Shown here: positions 41,961 to 53,604 of the stretch, piece by piece
How positions within the stretch are numbered: position 1 is the stretch's first letter
Layout: each line of letters starts with the position of its first letter
Source of the DNA: Micromonospora ureilytica
GTDB taxonomy: Bacteria; Actinomycetota; Actinomycetes; Mycobacteriales; Micromonosporaceae
Direction: 5' to 3'
Assembly: GCF_015751765.1 (NCBI RefSeq)
Contig: NZ_JADOTX010000001.1
Location: 5,394,001 to 5,458,000 of the forward strand
Length of the DNA: 64,000 nt
Made by a program: the position numbers and the translations under genes
Notes under the pieces: generated by a model
Told to the model about the DNA's origin: nothing
Databases searched by the model: none
The model's input: the letters and a program-made list of their open reading frames with translations, nothing else

Positions 41961-44210
41961 TCAACCGCCGATCGGCGCGGTCTCCTTGCCGCCCTGCGGC
42001 TGCTCGGGCTTGACCGAACGGAGCAGCACTGTCGCCACGTCGATCACCTCGACCTGCTCGCCGGCACCCTTACCGTTGACGCCGTCGCTGAGCATCGTCG
42101 AGCAGAACGGGCAGCCGACAGCTACCGTCTTCGCCCCGGTGGCCATGGCCTCCTCGACCCGGTCCACGTTGATCCGCTTGCCGATCTTCTCTTCCATCCA
42201 CATCCGGGCGCCGCCAGCACCGCAGCAGAAGGAGCGCTCGCTGTTACGCGGCATCTCGGTGAGGTCGCCCGCGATGGCGTCGCCGAGGACCTCACGAGGG
42301 GCGGCGAAGACCCGGTTGTGCCGGCCCAGGTAGCAGGGGTCGTGGTACGTCACGCCACCGTCGACGGGCTGCACAGGCGTCAGCTTGCCGGTGGACACCA
42401 GGTGGGCCAGCAGCTGGGTGTGGTGGACGACCTCGAACTCGCCGCCGAGCTGCCCGTATTCGTTGCCCAGGGTGTTGAAGCAGTGCGGGCAGGTCGCGAC
42501 GATCTTGCGCTTGGCCTTCTCCCGACCCTCGAAAGCCTCGTTCAGCGTCTCCACGTTCTGCTGGGCGAGCATCTGGAAGACGAACTCGTTGCCGATCCGT
42601 CGCGCCGGGTCGCCGGAGCAGGTCTCGCCCTCGCCCAGGATCGCGAACTTCACGCCCGCCTCGTTGAGCAGCGTGGCCACCGCGCGGGTGGTCTTCTTGG
42701 CCCGGTCCTCGAACGCGCCGGCGCAGCCGACCCAGAACAGGTACTCGAAGTCGTCCACCTCGCCGACCCGGGGCACCTCGAAGTCCAGGCCCTTGGTCCA
42801 GTCCTCGCGGGTGTTCTGCGGGGCGCCCCACGGGTTGCCCTTGTTCTCCAGGTTGCGCAGCATCACCCCGGCCTCCGAGGGGAAGCTCGACTCGATCAGC
42901 ACCTGGTAGCGGCGCATGTCGACGATGTGGTCCACGTGCTCGATGTCCACCGGGCACTGCTCGACGCAGGCGCCGCAGGTGGTGCAGGACCAGAGCACGT
43001 CCGGGTCGATGACACCGCCCTCCTCGGCGGTGCCGATCAACGGCTTGTCGGCCTCGGCGAGGGCCAGCACGTCCAGGTGGGCGAGCTGCGCCTGGGTGGC
43101 CTTCTCCTCGCCGGTCAGGTCCTTGCCGCCGCCGGCCAGCAGGTAGGGCGCCTTCGCGTACGCGTGGTCGCGCAGGCTCAGGATGAGCAGCTTGGGCGAC
43201 AGGGGCTTGCCGGTGTTCCAGGCCGGGCACTGCGACTGGCAGCGACCGCACTCGGTGCAGGTGCTGAAGTCCAGGAGGCCCTTCCAGGTGAACTGCTCGA
43301 CGTGGGCGACGCCGAACTGGTCCTTCTCCGGGTCCGCCTCCTCGAAGTCGAGTGGCTTGCCCTGGCTCGTCATCGGGCGCAGCGCGCCGAGACCGGAGCC
43401 GGCCGGCTTGACCGGCTCCCGCTTGAAGAAGATGTTGGGGAACGCCAGGAACCGGTGCCAGGCGACGCCCATGGTGACGTTGAGGGAGATGACGATCAGC
43501 CACGTCATCGAAATAATGATCTTGATGGCGGCGGCGACGCTGACGCCGTCCGCCCAGTCGGGCAGCACCACACCGACCGCGTGGCTGACCGGGGTGGCCC
43601 AGAACGGGAACTCGAAGTGGTCGGTGGCGACCTTGAAGCCCCGGATCACGAAGCCGAAGATCAGGACCAGCAGCACGATCCACTCGACGAAGTAGCCCTG
43701 CCACATGGTCGAGCCGGTGAACCGGGACCGCCCGCCCGGCCGGGTCGGCCGGTTGCGTAGCCGGATCGCCATCAGCACCAGGATGCCGACCAGACTCAGC
43801 ACCCCGATGATCTCGGTGACCAGACCGAAGATCGTCCAGTGCCCGATGATCGGCAGACCGCCGTCGGTGGTGCCGACCTCGAAGTACGCCTCGAGCACCA
43901 GCAGCGACAGCACGACGAAGCCGACCATCACGAACCAGTGCGCGGCGCCCACCACGCCCCACTTGAGCATCCGGGTGTGGCCGGCCGTCTCCACAAGCAT
44001 CGTCCTGGCGCGGGCGACCCTGTCGGAGAACCGCTCCGGCGCGGGTTGCCCGAGCCGGATGACTGCCACCATCTTCAGGACCGCACGCACCGCAAGCCAC
44101 ACCGCCACGGCGGTGATGGCGGCCGCGAGGATCGTGGTGACGATCTGGACGCTGCCCATCGAGTTGGCCTCCCCGGTCTGCTGCCTGATGACCTCGCTCT
44201 GCTCGGTCAT
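41961..44210 (-). CDS. Membrane Fe-S oxidoreductase, EtfD/heterodisulfide-reductase-like
   Basis: 749 residues. Five or six membrane helices occupy about 20-275 (nitrate-reductase-gamma-like). A 4Fe-4S ferredoxin pair follows (CTECGRCQSQCP near 318 and CTTCGACVEQCP near 405), then two CCG domains (HDPCYLGRHN, FCCGAGGARMW, CPHCFNTLGN). The architecture is that of mycobacterial EtfD (Rv0338c), reported to take electrons from ETF during acyl-CoA oxidation and pass them to quinone. That role fits the acyl-CoA dehydrogenase at 17934. An internal ATG at 44159 is an alternative start. Confidence 0.9.
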   Translation of the reverse strand: MTEQSEVIRQQTGEANSMGSVQIVTTILAAAITAVAVWLAVRAVLKMVAVIRLGQPAPERFSDRVARARTMLVETAGHTRMLKWGVVGAAHWFVMVGFVVLSLLVLEAYFEVGTTDGGLPIIGHWTIFGLVTEIIGVLSLVGILVLMAIRLRNRPTRPGGRSRFTGSTMWQGYFVEWIVLLVLIFGFVIRGFKVATDHFEFPFWATPVSHAVGVVLPDWADGVSVAAAIKIIISMTWLIVISLNVTMGVAWHRFLAFPNIFFKREPVKPAGSGLGALRPMTSQGKPLDFEEADPEKDQFGVAHVEQFTWKGLLDFSTCTECGRCQSQCPAWNTGKPLSPKLLILSLRDHAYAKAPYLLAGGGKDLTGEEKATQAQLAHLDVLALAEADKPLIGTAEEGGVIDPDVLWSCTTCGACVEQCPVDIEHVDHIVDMRRYQVLIESSFPSEAGVMLRNLENKGNPWGAPQNTREDWTKGLDFEVPRVGEVDDFEYLFWVGCAGAFEDRAKKTTRAVATLLNEAGVKFAILGEGETCSGDPARRIGNEFVFQMLAQQNVETLNEAFEGREKAKRKIVATCPHCFNTLGNEYGQLGGEFEVVHHTQLLAHLVSTGKLTPVQPVDGGVTYHDPCYLGRHNRVFAAPREVLGDAIAGDLTEMPRNSERSFCCGAGGARMWMEEKIGKRINVDRVEEAMATGAKTVAVGCPFCSTMLSDGVNGKGAGEQVEVIDVATVLLRSVKPEQPQGGKETAPIGG

Positions 44211-44365
44211 GCAGTGCAGCCTACGCGAAGGTTACCCAGCGGTAACGTGAGTCATCTCGCAGTAGGCCGCGCTGCCTGCGGACACCATAGGGGGCCCCAC
44301 CCGATCCTGCTGGGCAGGGGCTCGACGGGGTGACGTGAGACCGCCGACGCGACGGCCCGAACGGA

Positions 44366-44629
44366 TCAGCGCCAGCGGGAGAGCAAGGCCAGCGAGGCGA
44401 CCATCGCGCCGAAGCCGACGGCGAGGTTCCAGTAACCCCACGCCATGACCGGGTACTCCTGCTCGGACAGGTAGTAGAGCACCAGCCAGCCGATCCCGAC
44501 GACGATCAGGGCGACCGCGGTAGCCGGCAACCACACCGGGCTAGGCTTGCGCGACGACGCCGTCGTCGTCGGACGAACGTCCGTCGGCGGGGTGTACACC
44601 TTCTTCTTACGGACCTGAGACTTGGGCAC
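44366..44629 (-). CDS. crgA: Cell division protein CrgA
   Basis: 87 residues. The basic N-terminus MPKSQVRKKKVYTPP and the two helices (VWLPATAVALIVVGIGWLVLYYL; MAWGYWNLAVGFGAMVASLALL) are diagnostic for CrgA, an actinobacterial protein that interacts with FtsZ/FtsI and coordinates septation. It lies in its usual place near pknB/pknA, divergent from the DUF881 gene. Confidence 0.93.
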   Translation of the reverse strand: MPKSQVRKKKVYTPPTDVRPTTTASSRKPSPVWLPATAVALIVVGIGWLVLYYLSEQEYPVMAWGYWNLAVGFGAMVASLALLSRWR

Positions 44630-44849
44630 GGCGCTCTCCAGAGGGGTGACGACCTCGTCCGGCCTGACAACCGGGCGCGGGGGCGACGGTCCATGGCCAA
44701 TAATGTTCGAGAGCTAGCGTAGTCCCGATTGGCCGCCCGGACCACGAATGGGGTCAGGCCGGTGCACGGAGTGACCGAAAGAGGCGGGACTGTTCGCATC
44801 ACCGGCCCGGCCGGCACGGACGATCCCCGACACGCGGAAGGAACGCTCG

Positions 44850-45650
44850 GTGGAGTACACATCCGGCGCAACCTCCTGGCAGAAGGTCCTCCGACGGGCC
44901 GCCGCCGGGCTGCTGCCCCGGCGACCGCGTCAACGCCGTCCGGGCTGGTCGATAGGGGTTCCCCTAATCGCCGCGGCGGCCGGGTTGCTCTTCACCACCA
45001 CCGCGACCACCGCGGGCGGCACCGCTCTCCGGGAGGACCGGCGACCCCAGCTCAACCAGCTCATCGAGGACCGACGCGAGCAGGTGGCAGCCAGCGAACG
45101 CCACGCCGCCACGCTGCGCGGTGAGGTCGAGCAACGGACCAACACGCTGGCCGGCTCGGACGCCCCCATCAAGGATCAGCAGAATCGCGCCCAGGGCAGC
45201 CTCCAGAACGCCGGGTTCACCGCCCTCGGCGGGCCCGGGGTCACCGTCGAGCTGAACGACGCGCCACAGCTCGACCAGACGCAGTCGGACGCCAGCAACG
45301 ACGACCTGGTGGTGCATCAGGGGGACGTGCAGGCGGTGGTCAACGCGCTCTGGGCCGGCGGAGCCGAGGCCATGTCAATCATGAACGTCCGCGTGCTCAC
45401 CACCAGCGCGGTACGCTGCGTCGGTAACACCCTGCTACTTCATGGCCGGGTGTACTCCCCACCGTTCAAGATCGTAGCAATCGGCGATCCCGCTGCCCTC
45501 CAGCAGGCCCTCGCCAGCTCTGAGGGAGTCCGGTTGTTCAAGGACGCGGTCGACGACTACCAGCTCGGTTACAAGGAGACGGCCTCCACGGTGCGAGTTC
45601 CCGCATTCGAGGATTCCACTGCCCTGCGCTCGGCGACGGTGCCCAGGTGA
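44850..45650 (+). CDS. DUF881 family membrane-anchored protein
   Basis: 266 residues. A basic N-terminus ([10 protein letters not shown]) precedes one membrane helix ([22 protein letters not shown]). A coiled-coil-like stretch follows ([28 protein letters not shown], about 68-95), then the DUF881 domain with [43 protein letters not shown] and [11 protein letters not shown]. Such proteins are found beside crgA in actinobacteria and their function is not known. Start GTG has GGAAGGA upstream. Its TGA overlaps the sortase GTG. Confidence 0.9.
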   Translation: MEYTSGATSWQKVLRRAAAGLLPRRPRQRRPGWSIGVPLIAAAAGLLFTTTATTAGGTALREDRRPQLNQLIEDRREQVAASERHAATLRGEVEQRTNTLAGSDAPIKDQQNRAQGSLQNAGFTALGGPGVTVELNDAPQLDQTQSDASNDDLVVHQGDVQAVVNALWAGGAEAMSIMNVRVLTTSAVRCVGNTLLLHGRVYSPPFKIVAIGDPAALQQALASSEGVRLFKDAVDDYQLGYKETASTVRVPAFEDSTALRSATVPR

Positions 45651-47170
45651 ACGGGCCGGACGAGCGTCGCGACGGGCGACACCGGGATCAGACCGACGAG
45701 CCCACCGCCTTCCTGCCCAAGTTCGACAGGCCCGAGTCGGCACCCGGCCGAGCGACCCCGGCCGGCAACTGGCCGGAGCCGGTGCTGCACCCTCCGCGAA
45801 CCGAGCAACCGACGCGGCCGAACGCCAGCCGACCCGAGCCGACCGAGACCCCGGGCCGCCCGAGTGCCGAAGCGCCGCCGCCCTGGCCGGGCACGGCAGC
45901 TCCCGGGTCGGGCCCGCACGGCGGCGCGGCGGTCCCTCCCGCGGGCACCCCCGGCCGACCGACCTCCACCAACCAGGGCCCGGTTCGGCCCGCCGCCCCC
46001 GGCAACGCCCCGACCCGGCCGGCCCCCTCCGGCCCCTCGACGCCGCCGCTGGCCGACTCACCGACCGCGTACATCCCGCAGGTCACCGCCCGACCCACAC
46101 GACCGACCGGCTCCCCGGCCACCCCGGCCACCCCGGCCTCCCCGGCCACCCCCGACCGCGTCGCAGCGGCCGGGCAGGAAGGCTTCGCGTCGACCGGGCC
46201 GAGCCGGGTGCCGCCAACCGGGCCCGGCCGGGTCCCGCCAAGCGCTGGCGGGGACCCGGCCGCCACCGCGCTGATTCCGGCCGTGCCCTCCACACCCGCC
46301 ACCAGGCCTCCAACCATGGACTCGACAGCGTTGATGGGTGCCGTTCCCCGCACAGCGGTCCCCGAGGAGCCGACCGGCGGCAACTCCGCCGACCCTCCCC
46401 AACCCCGACGCGGCGAGCGGGTGGTCCAACTCCGGCCGCACCAGACCGGCGAGGGCTACAAGAGCGTCTACTCCGAGCTCACCCGCCCGTCGATCGGCTC
46501 GCGACTGCGCACCGGCGTCCGGGTCACCGGCGAGGTCCTGATCACCTTCGGCCTGGTGGTCCTGCTCTTCGCCGGCTACGAGGTCTGGGGCAAGTCGGCA
46601 ATCGTCGACGCCCACCAGAACGACCTCACCAACGAGTTGGCTCAGGCATGGGCCCCGACCGACGACCCGACGGTCGCCCCGTCGGTGGGCCCGAGCGTCA
46701 AACCGTCCCCACCGGTACGCGGCAAGCCTCTCGCGGGCCTCTACATCCCGAAGCTCGACAAGAACTGGGTAGTCGTCGAGGGGGTCACCCAGCAGGACAT
46801 CCGTTTCGCCCCCGGCCACTACCCGACCAGCGCGCTCCCCGGCCAGGTGGGCAACTTCTCCGTCGCCGGCCACCGCAACCGGGCCACCTTCTGGCGGCTG
46901 GACGAGCTGGACGAGGGCGACCCGATCGTGGTCGAAAGCAAGACCGACTGGTACGTCTACCGGGTGTCGCAGTCCCGGATCGTCCGGCCGACCCAGGTCG
47001 AAGTGGTGGCGCCGGTGCCCGGCGAGCCGGACAAGAAGGCGACCAAGCGGATGCTCACCCTCACCACGTGCAACCCGAAGTTCGACAACTACCAGCGCCT
47101 GATCATCCACGCCGAACTGGACCGCACCCAACCCAAGTCCGCGGGCCGTCCGGCGGAGCTGGGAGGCTGA
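45647..47170 (+). CDS. Class E sortase with long proline-rich N-terminal region
   Basis: 507 residues from GTG at 45647, overlapping the upstream stop by 4 nt. About 265 N-terminal residues are Pro/Ala/Thr-rich and presumably cytoplasmic. One helix follows ([21 protein letters not shown], near 300), then a sortase fold. The catalytic set is His in [11 protein letters not shown], Cys in [10 protein letters not shown] and Arg in [10 protein letters not shown]. Class E sortases attach LAXTG-type proteins to peptidoglycan or build pili. No substrate gene is visible nearby. Confidence 0.92.
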   Translation: MNGPDERRDGRHRDQTDEPTAFLPKFDRPESAPGRATPAGNWPEPVLHPPRTEQPTRPNASRPEPTETPGRPSAEAPPPWPGTAAPGSGPHGGAAVPPAGTPGRPTSTNQGPVRPAAPGNAPTRPAPSGPSTPPLADSPTAYIPQVTARPTRPTGSPATPATPASPATPDRVAAAGQEGFASTGPSRVPPTGPGRVPPSAGGDPAATALIPAVPSTPATRPPTMDSTALMGAVPRTAVPEEPTGGNSADPPQPRRGERVVQLRPHQTGEGYKSVYSELTRPSIGSRLRTGVRVTGEVLITFGLVVLLFAGYEVWGKSAIVDAHQNDLTNELAQAWAPTDDPTVAPSVGPSVKPSPPVRGKPLAGLYIPKLDKNWVVVEGVTQQDIRFAPGHYPTSALPGQVGNFSVAGHRNRATFWRLDELDEGDPIVVESKTDWYVYRVSQSRIVRPTQVEVVAPVPGEPDKKATKRMLTLTTCNPKFDNYQRLIIHAELDRTQPKSAGRPAELGG

Positions 47171-47174
47171 CCCG

Positions 47175-47450
47175 ATGTACGCGTTCATTTGGCGCAAGCT
47201 GCCGTTCGGCGTGGTCGGAAAGTTGACCGGCTCGGTGCTGCTGGTGGCCGCCACGGTCGCCCTGCTGTGGTATGTCGCCTTCCCCTGGGCCGAGCCCCTG
47301 CTGCCCTTCGACGACGTGCAGGTCGAGTCCGGCGTACCCGCCGAGACCGGTGGCGACCCGGTGACCGTGGAGACCCCGGCCGGCGACGAGCACGAGCTGC
47401 CGTACGACACCGACCAGAACAACTCCGCGCCTCCCTCCCCGAGCAGGTGA
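47175..47450 (+). CDS. Small membrane protein in the sortase operon
   Basis: 91 residues. A basic N-terminus (MYAFIWRKLPFGVVGK), one helix (LTGSVLLVAATVALLWYVAFPW) and an acidic outer tail (DEHELPYDTDQNNSAPPSPSR). It starts 4 bp after the sortase stop and ends 2 bp before the pabA-like start, so it is part of the operon. Equivalent small proteins occur next to class E sortases in actinobacteria. Function unknown. Confidence 0.85.
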   Translation: MYAFIWRKLPFGVVGKLTGSVLLVAATVALLWYVAFPWAEPLLPFDDVQVESGVPAETGGDPVTVETPAGDEHELPYDTDQNNSAPPSPSR

Positions 47451-47452
47451 CC

Positions 47453-48103
47453 ATGCGCGTCCTGGTGATCGACAACTACGACTCCTTCGTCTTCAACCTC
47501 GTGCAATACCTGGGCCAGCTCGGCGTGGACTGCGAGGTCCGCCGCAACGACGAGATCGACGTGGCCGAGGTGGGCACGGCCGGCGCGGACGGCATCCTGC
47601 TGTCGCCCGGGCCGGGCAGCCCGGACCGGGCCGGCATCTGCCTGGACGTCATCCGGGAGTACGCGGGCAAGCTGCCGATCTTCGGTGTCTGCCTCGGCCA
47701 CCAGGCGATCGGCGAGGCGTTCGGGGCGACAGTGACGCGCGCCCCCGAGCTGCTGCACGGAAAGACCTCCGAGGTACGACACCACTCGGTGGGCGTACTC
47801 GCCGGCCTGCCCGACCCGTTCACCGCCACCCGGTACCACTCGCTCGCCGTGCTGCCCGAGACGCTCCCCGACGAGCTGGAGGTCACCGGCTGGACCGGCT
47901 CCGGCGTGGTGATGGCGATGCGGCACCGAACGCTGCCCATCGAGGGCGTCCAGTTCCACCCGGAGTCGGTGCTCACCGAGGGCGGTCACCTGATGCTGGC
48001 CAACTGGCTGGCCAGTTGCGGTCACCCCGAGGCGCTGGAGCGCGCGCCCGCGCTGGCCGCCGAGGTCGACGCCCGTCGCCTTGCGGCCTTCGCCACCACC
48101 TGA
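47453..48103 (+). CDS. pabA: Aminodeoxychorismate/anthranilate synthase component II (glutamine amidotransferase)
   Basis: 216 residues, class I glutamine amidotransferase. MRVLVIDNYDSFVFNLVQYL starts the protein, LLSPGPGSPDRAGI follows near 47, the nucleophile Cys lies in FGVCLGHQAIGEAFG near 80, and the His-Glu pair is in GVQFHPESVLTEGG near 170. It supplies ammonia for 4-amino-4-deoxychorismate (folate) or anthranilate. In actinobacteria this copy beside the sortase is usually annotated PabA/TrpG, and sequence alone does not separate them. Confidence 0.9.
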   Translation: MRVLVIDNYDSFVFNLVQYLGQLGVDCEVRRNDEIDVAEVGTAGADGILLSPGPGSPDRAGICLDVIREYAGKLPIFGVCLGHQAIGEAFGATVTRAPELLHGKTSEVRHHSVGVLAGLPDPFTATRYHSLAVLPETLPDELEVTGWTGSGVVMAMRHRTLPIEGVQFHPESVLTEGGHLMLANWLASCGHPEALERAPALAAEVDARRLAAFATT

Positions 48104-48149
48104 GGCGGCGGCCCGATCACCGGATCATCGTGACCCCGTGCGGGCCGGG

Positions 48150-48845
48150 TCAGCCCCGCAGTGCCTCCTGGATCGCGGGGTCGGCGGGCGAGCGCACCGC
48201 CGGCGGTCGGTCACGCACCGCGTCCCACGCCGCCTTGCCACTGGCGAAGTAGTCCCGAACCGACTTCTCGGCGAGCAGGGCGGCACCACAATCGTCGCAG
48301 CGGGCGGTCACCCCGTCGACGTCGAGGCCGAGATGCCGGCACAGCGTCACCGCCCGGGACAGGTGGTACGACTGGGTGACGATCAGGGCCCGCTCGACGC
48401 CGTACACCTCGCGCGCTCTCGCGCAACTGTCGTAGGTGTCCAGGCCGAACGGGTCGGCCACCACCCGACGCCTGTCGACACCGCGCTCGGCGAGGTACGT
48501 CGTCATCACCGCCGGCTCGTCGCCGGACGCCCCGCCGCCGTCGCCCGAGACGAGGACGACAGTGGCCCGCCCGCTGGTCACCAACTCGGCGGCGGTGTCC
48601 AGGCGGCCGGCGAGACGGTCGCCCGGCCGCTGCCGATCGGCTGCCACCTGGGTGCCGAGGACGATCACCACGTCGGCGGACGGCGCGTCGGCGGCGTCGT
48701 ACACGTGGCCACGCGCGGCGAGCGTCGTCCACAGCCACGGGGAGCTGGCGAGCACCAGCACGACGAGGCCCGCGACGGCCAGCCGGCGGAGGCGTCGAGG
48801 CCACCGCCGCACCGCCCCGACCGGGGACGATCCAGCGTCGGTCAT
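48150..48845 (-). CDS. SanA/YdcF-type (DUF218) membrane-anchored protein
   Basis: 231 residues. One N-terminal helix (LAVAGLVVLVLASSPWLWTTLAA) precedes a DUF218 domain: DVVIVLGTQVAADRQRPGDRLAGRLDTAAEL near 58-90, VVLVSGDGGGASGDEPAVM, and IVTQSYHLSRAVTLCRHLG near 155. Members include E. coli SanA and ElyC, which affect envelope barrier function. It starts 19 bp after the pknB stop on the same strand, so it may be the last gene of the kinase operon. Confidence 0.85.
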   Translation of the reverse strand: MTDAGSSPVGAVRRWPRRLRRLAVAGLVVLVLASSPWLWTTLAARGHVYDAADAPSADVVIVLGTQVAADRQRPGDRLAGRLDTAAELVTSGRATVVLVSGDGGGASGDEPAVMTTYLAERGVDRRRVVADPFGLDTYDSCARAREVYGVERALIVTQSYHLSRAVTLCRHLGLDVDGVTARCDDCGAALLAEKSVRDYFASGKAAWDAVRDRPPAVRSPADPAIQEALRG

Positions 48846-48864
48846 GCCGATGCCCGCGGGTGGT

Positions 48865-50681
48865 CTAGTCCTGGGGCCGGCTCGGTGGGGGCGGGAACGG
48901 GAAACCGATGCCGCCCCCGTTGCCGGGGGGAGTGGTCGGCGTGCCAGTGGGCGTGCCCGACGGCGTGACCGACGGCGTCGGGTCGCTCTCCGGCTCCGGC
49001 TGACTCACCTTGATGGTCACCTTCGTGCCGGTGGGCTTCTTCTCCTTGCCGTTCGGGCTCTGGTCGGTGACCTTCCCGGCCTGGTCGGCGGGCACCTCCG
49101 GCCCGTCCTGCACGACGGGCGTGAACCCGTCGTTCTGGAGAATGCGGGTGGCCTCCGCCTGGCTCAACCCCACGACGTTCGGCACCTCGCTGACGTTGCC
49201 CCTCGAGACCGTGAGCGTCACCTTCGTGCCCTCGGCGACCCGCTGCCCGGACGGCGGGTCCACATTGAGAACCTCGTCCTCGCTCGCCTCGCCGTCCACC
49301 GGCTTGATGTCGTACTTGAGCTTCGCCTCGGTGAGTCGATCGATGGCGCTCTGCCGCTTGCTGCCCTTGAGCCCTGCGGGAACGACCACCTCGGCCGGGC
49401 CGCCACAGACCCGGATGGTCACCAGGCTGGACGGCTCCAGCCGGGTGTTCGGCAACGGATCCTGGTTGACGACGGTGCCCTTGGTGCAGTCGCTGGCCAG
49501 AACGGGGTCGCCCACCTGCGGCTTGAAACCGAGGTTGCTGATCTCGGCGACCGCGACGACCTGGGTCTTGCCGGTGAGGGTGGGCACCGACTTCAGGTCC
49601 TTGTCCTGCTGCATGTTCCAGAGCAGGGCGGCGACCAGGGCGATCACCGCCAGCACGCCGACCGCGCTGAACGTCGCAATCAGCCAGGAGGACGCCTTGC
49701 GCTGACGCGGGTCGCCCACCCGAGCTGGCATCTGCCCGGTCTGCTGCCCACGGCCGGAAGCCGGATAGCCACCCCCACCGCCGGCCGGGGCCATCGCCAC
49801 CGTCTCCGCCTCGCGCAGCACCGGGGTGGCCAGCACGGGCCGGCCGGCGGCGGCGCGGAGCAGGTCAGCCCGCATCTCGCCGGCGCTCTGGTAACGGTTG
49901 AGCGGGTTCTTCGACAGGGCCTTCAGCACGATCGCGTCGACGGCCGGCGTGACGTCTGGGTTGATGTCGCTGGGCGTCGGCGGCGTCTCCCGTACGTGCT
50001 GGTAGGCGACGCTGACCGGGCTGTCCCCGACGAACGGCGGGTGCCCGCAGACCAGCTCGAAGAGCACGCAGCCGGCCGCGTACACGTCGGAGCGTGCATC
50101 GACGGACTCGCCGCGTGCCTGCTCCGGGGAAAGATATTGAGCCGTGCCGATCACCGCGCTGGTCTGCGTCATGGTGGTCGCACCGCTGGCGAGCGCGCGG
50201 GCGATGCCGAAGTCCATCACCTTGACCTGGCCGGTCTGGGTGAGCATCACGTTGCCGGGCTTGATGTCCCGGTGGATGATGCCGTGCCGGTGGCTGAACT
50301 CCAGGGCGGCGCACATGTCGGCGCAGATCTCCAGCGCCCGGCGCGGTTGCAGTCGCCCCTCGGCGCCGAGGACCTCCTTCAAGGTCCGCCCGTTGACGAA
50401 CTCCATGACGATGAACGGCAGCGTCTCACCGGTCGGCGCGGTCTCCTCGCCGGTGTCGTAGACCGCCACGATCGCCGGGTGGTTGAGCGAGGCGGCGTTC
50501 TGCGCCTCCCGACGGAACCGCATCTGGAACGTCGCGTCCCGGGCGAGGTCGGTGCGGAGCATCTTGATCGCGACGTCCCGACCGAGCCGGAGATCGCGAC
50601 CACGGTGCACCTCGGCCATGCCGCCATAGCCGAGCAGCTCGCCGACCTGGTACCTGCCACCGAGCAGGCGGGCCTGCGCTG

Positions 50682-50685
<4 letters not shown>
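48865..50685 (-). CDS. pknB: Serine/threonine protein kinase PknB with three PASTA domains
   Basis: 606 residues. The kinase domain at 1-280 has LLGYGGMAEVHRG, VAIKML (catalytic Lys), IIHRDIKPGNVML and DFGIARAL with the activation loop. One helix lies at about 350-370 (LIATFSAVGVLAVIALVAALLW). Three PASTA repeats follow, beginning SVPTLTGKTQ, VVVPAGLKGSK and EVPNVVGLSQAEA, then a Pro/Thr-rich tail. M. tuberculosis PknB has four PASTA repeats. It senses muropeptides/lipid II and phosphorylates envelope proteins. Start ATG overlaps the pknA stop by 4 nt. Confidence 0.95.
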
Positions 50686-52097
<1,412 letters not shown>

Positions 52098-52098
52098 G

Positions 52099-53604
52099 TC
52101 AGCGACCCCCTGGGTCGGCGATGGCGGCCTTCATGATCTGGCCGGCGATCCGAGCCGCCTCGGCGCTACCACCGGGGCCGGCCTGCTCCAGCATCACGCA
52201 GACCGCGGAGACCGGGTTGCCGTTCTTGTCCAGGGCGAAGCCGATGAACCAGCCGTGGTCGGGCCGGTCTGGAGCGGACTGGGCGGTGCCGGTCTTGCCG
52301 CCGACGGTGTAACCGCTGATCGCGGCGTTCTCGCCGGTGCCGTTCCGGACCACGCTGACCATCATCTCGCGCAGGTCGGCGGCGACCTGCGGCTCGACGG
52401 GCTGGCGCAGCTCCCGCGCCTTCGCGGTGTAGTAGCTGGTGGTCCGGTCCGGAGCAAGCAGCTGCCGCACCAGGTACGGCCGCATCTGGCTGCCGTTGTT
52501 GGCGATCGAGCCGGCAATCAGAGCGCCTTCGAGCGGGGTCATCCGGACGTTGTTCTGGCCGATCGAGGACTGGGCCAGTGCGGCCTGGTCGATGCTGCCG
52601 TCCGGGTTCTGAATATCCCCGGTCCGGCTGGCCGCCGTGGGCAGGCCACCCTCGCCGAGCTGGCCGACGGTCAGGTCGTCCTGCTCGAAGCCGAACTGGC
52701 GGGCCTTCTCCTTGACAGTCTCGGCGCCGAGCCGCACACCGAGCTGAGCGAAGCCGGTGTTGCACGACTCGGTGACCGCCTCCATCAGGGTGACCTGCCG
52801 CTCCGGGCAGATCGAGGCGGCGGCGTTCCGGATCGGGGTGCCCGAGGTGGGCGGGGTCCAGCTGGAACCGGCCGGGATCTGGGTGGTCTTGCCGATGCCG
52901 TTCTCCAGTGCCGCCGCGGCGACCACGATCTTGAAGGTGGAGCCCGGCGGCAGCGTCTCGGAGAGCGCGCGGTTCTTCAGCGGACCTTCCGGGTCCTGCT
53001 CCAGCTTGTTGTACGCCGCCGAGGCCTCGTTGGTGTCGTGGCTGGCCAGCGGGTTCGGGTTGAAGCTCGGCATGGAGACCAGCGCCTGGATCGCGCCGGT
53101 ACGCGGATCGATGGCGATCGCCGCGCCCCGCTTCGCGCCGACCTTGTTGTCGCTCAGCTGGTCGTACGCCACGTCCTGCGCCCGCTTCGAGAGCGTGAGC
53201 AGCACGTTGCCGCCACCCGTGTCGTCGCCGGTGAACATGTCCTTCAACCGGTCGCCGATCAGCTGGTCGCTGGTGCCGGCCAGGAAGTCGTTCTCCACCC
53301 GCTCGATGCCCTGGTCGGCCAGGTTGACCGGCTTGTAGCCGAGCACGTGGGCGTATTTGGCGCCGAGTGGATAGGTGCGCTGGAACTTCAGGTTGCCGGT
53401 GGTTTCCTTGCTCGTGGCCAGGGCGGTGCCGCCGGCCTCGATGTTGCCGCGCTTGCGGTCGTACTCGGCTACCTGGACCCGGCCGTTGTAGTCGCTGGTG
53501 CGGTATTCATCGGCCTTGTAGGCCTGGATCCAGTTGAGGTTGGCGAAGAGCAGACCGAACAGGACCATGACGACGACGCCAACGCGGCGCAGGGGTGCGT
53601 TCAC
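52099..53604 (-). CDS. pbpA: Class B penicillin-binding protein PbpA
   Basis: 501 residues. An N-terminal helix (VGVVVMVLFGLLFANLNWIQ) anchors the protein. The dimerisation domain follows, then the transpeptidase domain with LPPGSTFKIV (SxxK, near 220), SCNTGF (SxN, near 280) and KTGTAQ (near 428). It crosslinks peptidoglycan in complex with RodA. Start is GTG, overlapping the rodA stop by 4 nt. It is the transpeptidase partner in the conserved kinase locus. Confidence 0.95.
   Translation of the reverse strand: MNAPLRRVGVVVMVLFGLLFANLNWIQAYKADEYRTSDYNGRVQVAEYDRKRGNIEAGGTALATSKETTGNLKFQRTYPLGAKYAHVLGYKPVNLADQGIERVENDFLAGTSDQLIGDRLKDMFTGDDTGGGNVLLTLSKRAQDVAYDQLSDNKVGAKRGAAIAIDPRTGAIQALVSMPSFNPNPLASHDTNEASAAYNKLEQDPEGPLKNRALSETLPPGSTFKIVVAAAALENGIGKTTQIPAGSSWTPPTSGTPIRNAAASICPERQVTLMEAVTESCNTGFAQLGVRLGAETVKEKARQFGFEQDDLTVGQLGEGGLPTAASRTGDIQNPDGSIDQAALAQSSIGQNNVRMTPLEGALIAGSIANNGSQMRPYLVRQLLAPDRTTSYYTAKARELRQPVEPQVAADLREMMVSVVRNGTGENAAISGYTVGGKTGTAQSAPDRPDHGWFIGFALDKNGNPVSAVCVMLEQAGPGGSAEAARIAGQIMKAAIADPGGR

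Noticed and set aside
44211..44365. Terminator between crgA and the EtfD-like gene
   Set aside because: Several GC-rich arms are present but none forms a stem comparable to the other hairpins in this window.
46058..48025. 655-codon open frame on the minus strand opposite the sortase and pabA genes
   Set aside because: Antisense to genes with intact catalytic motifs; composition is that of a shadow frame.
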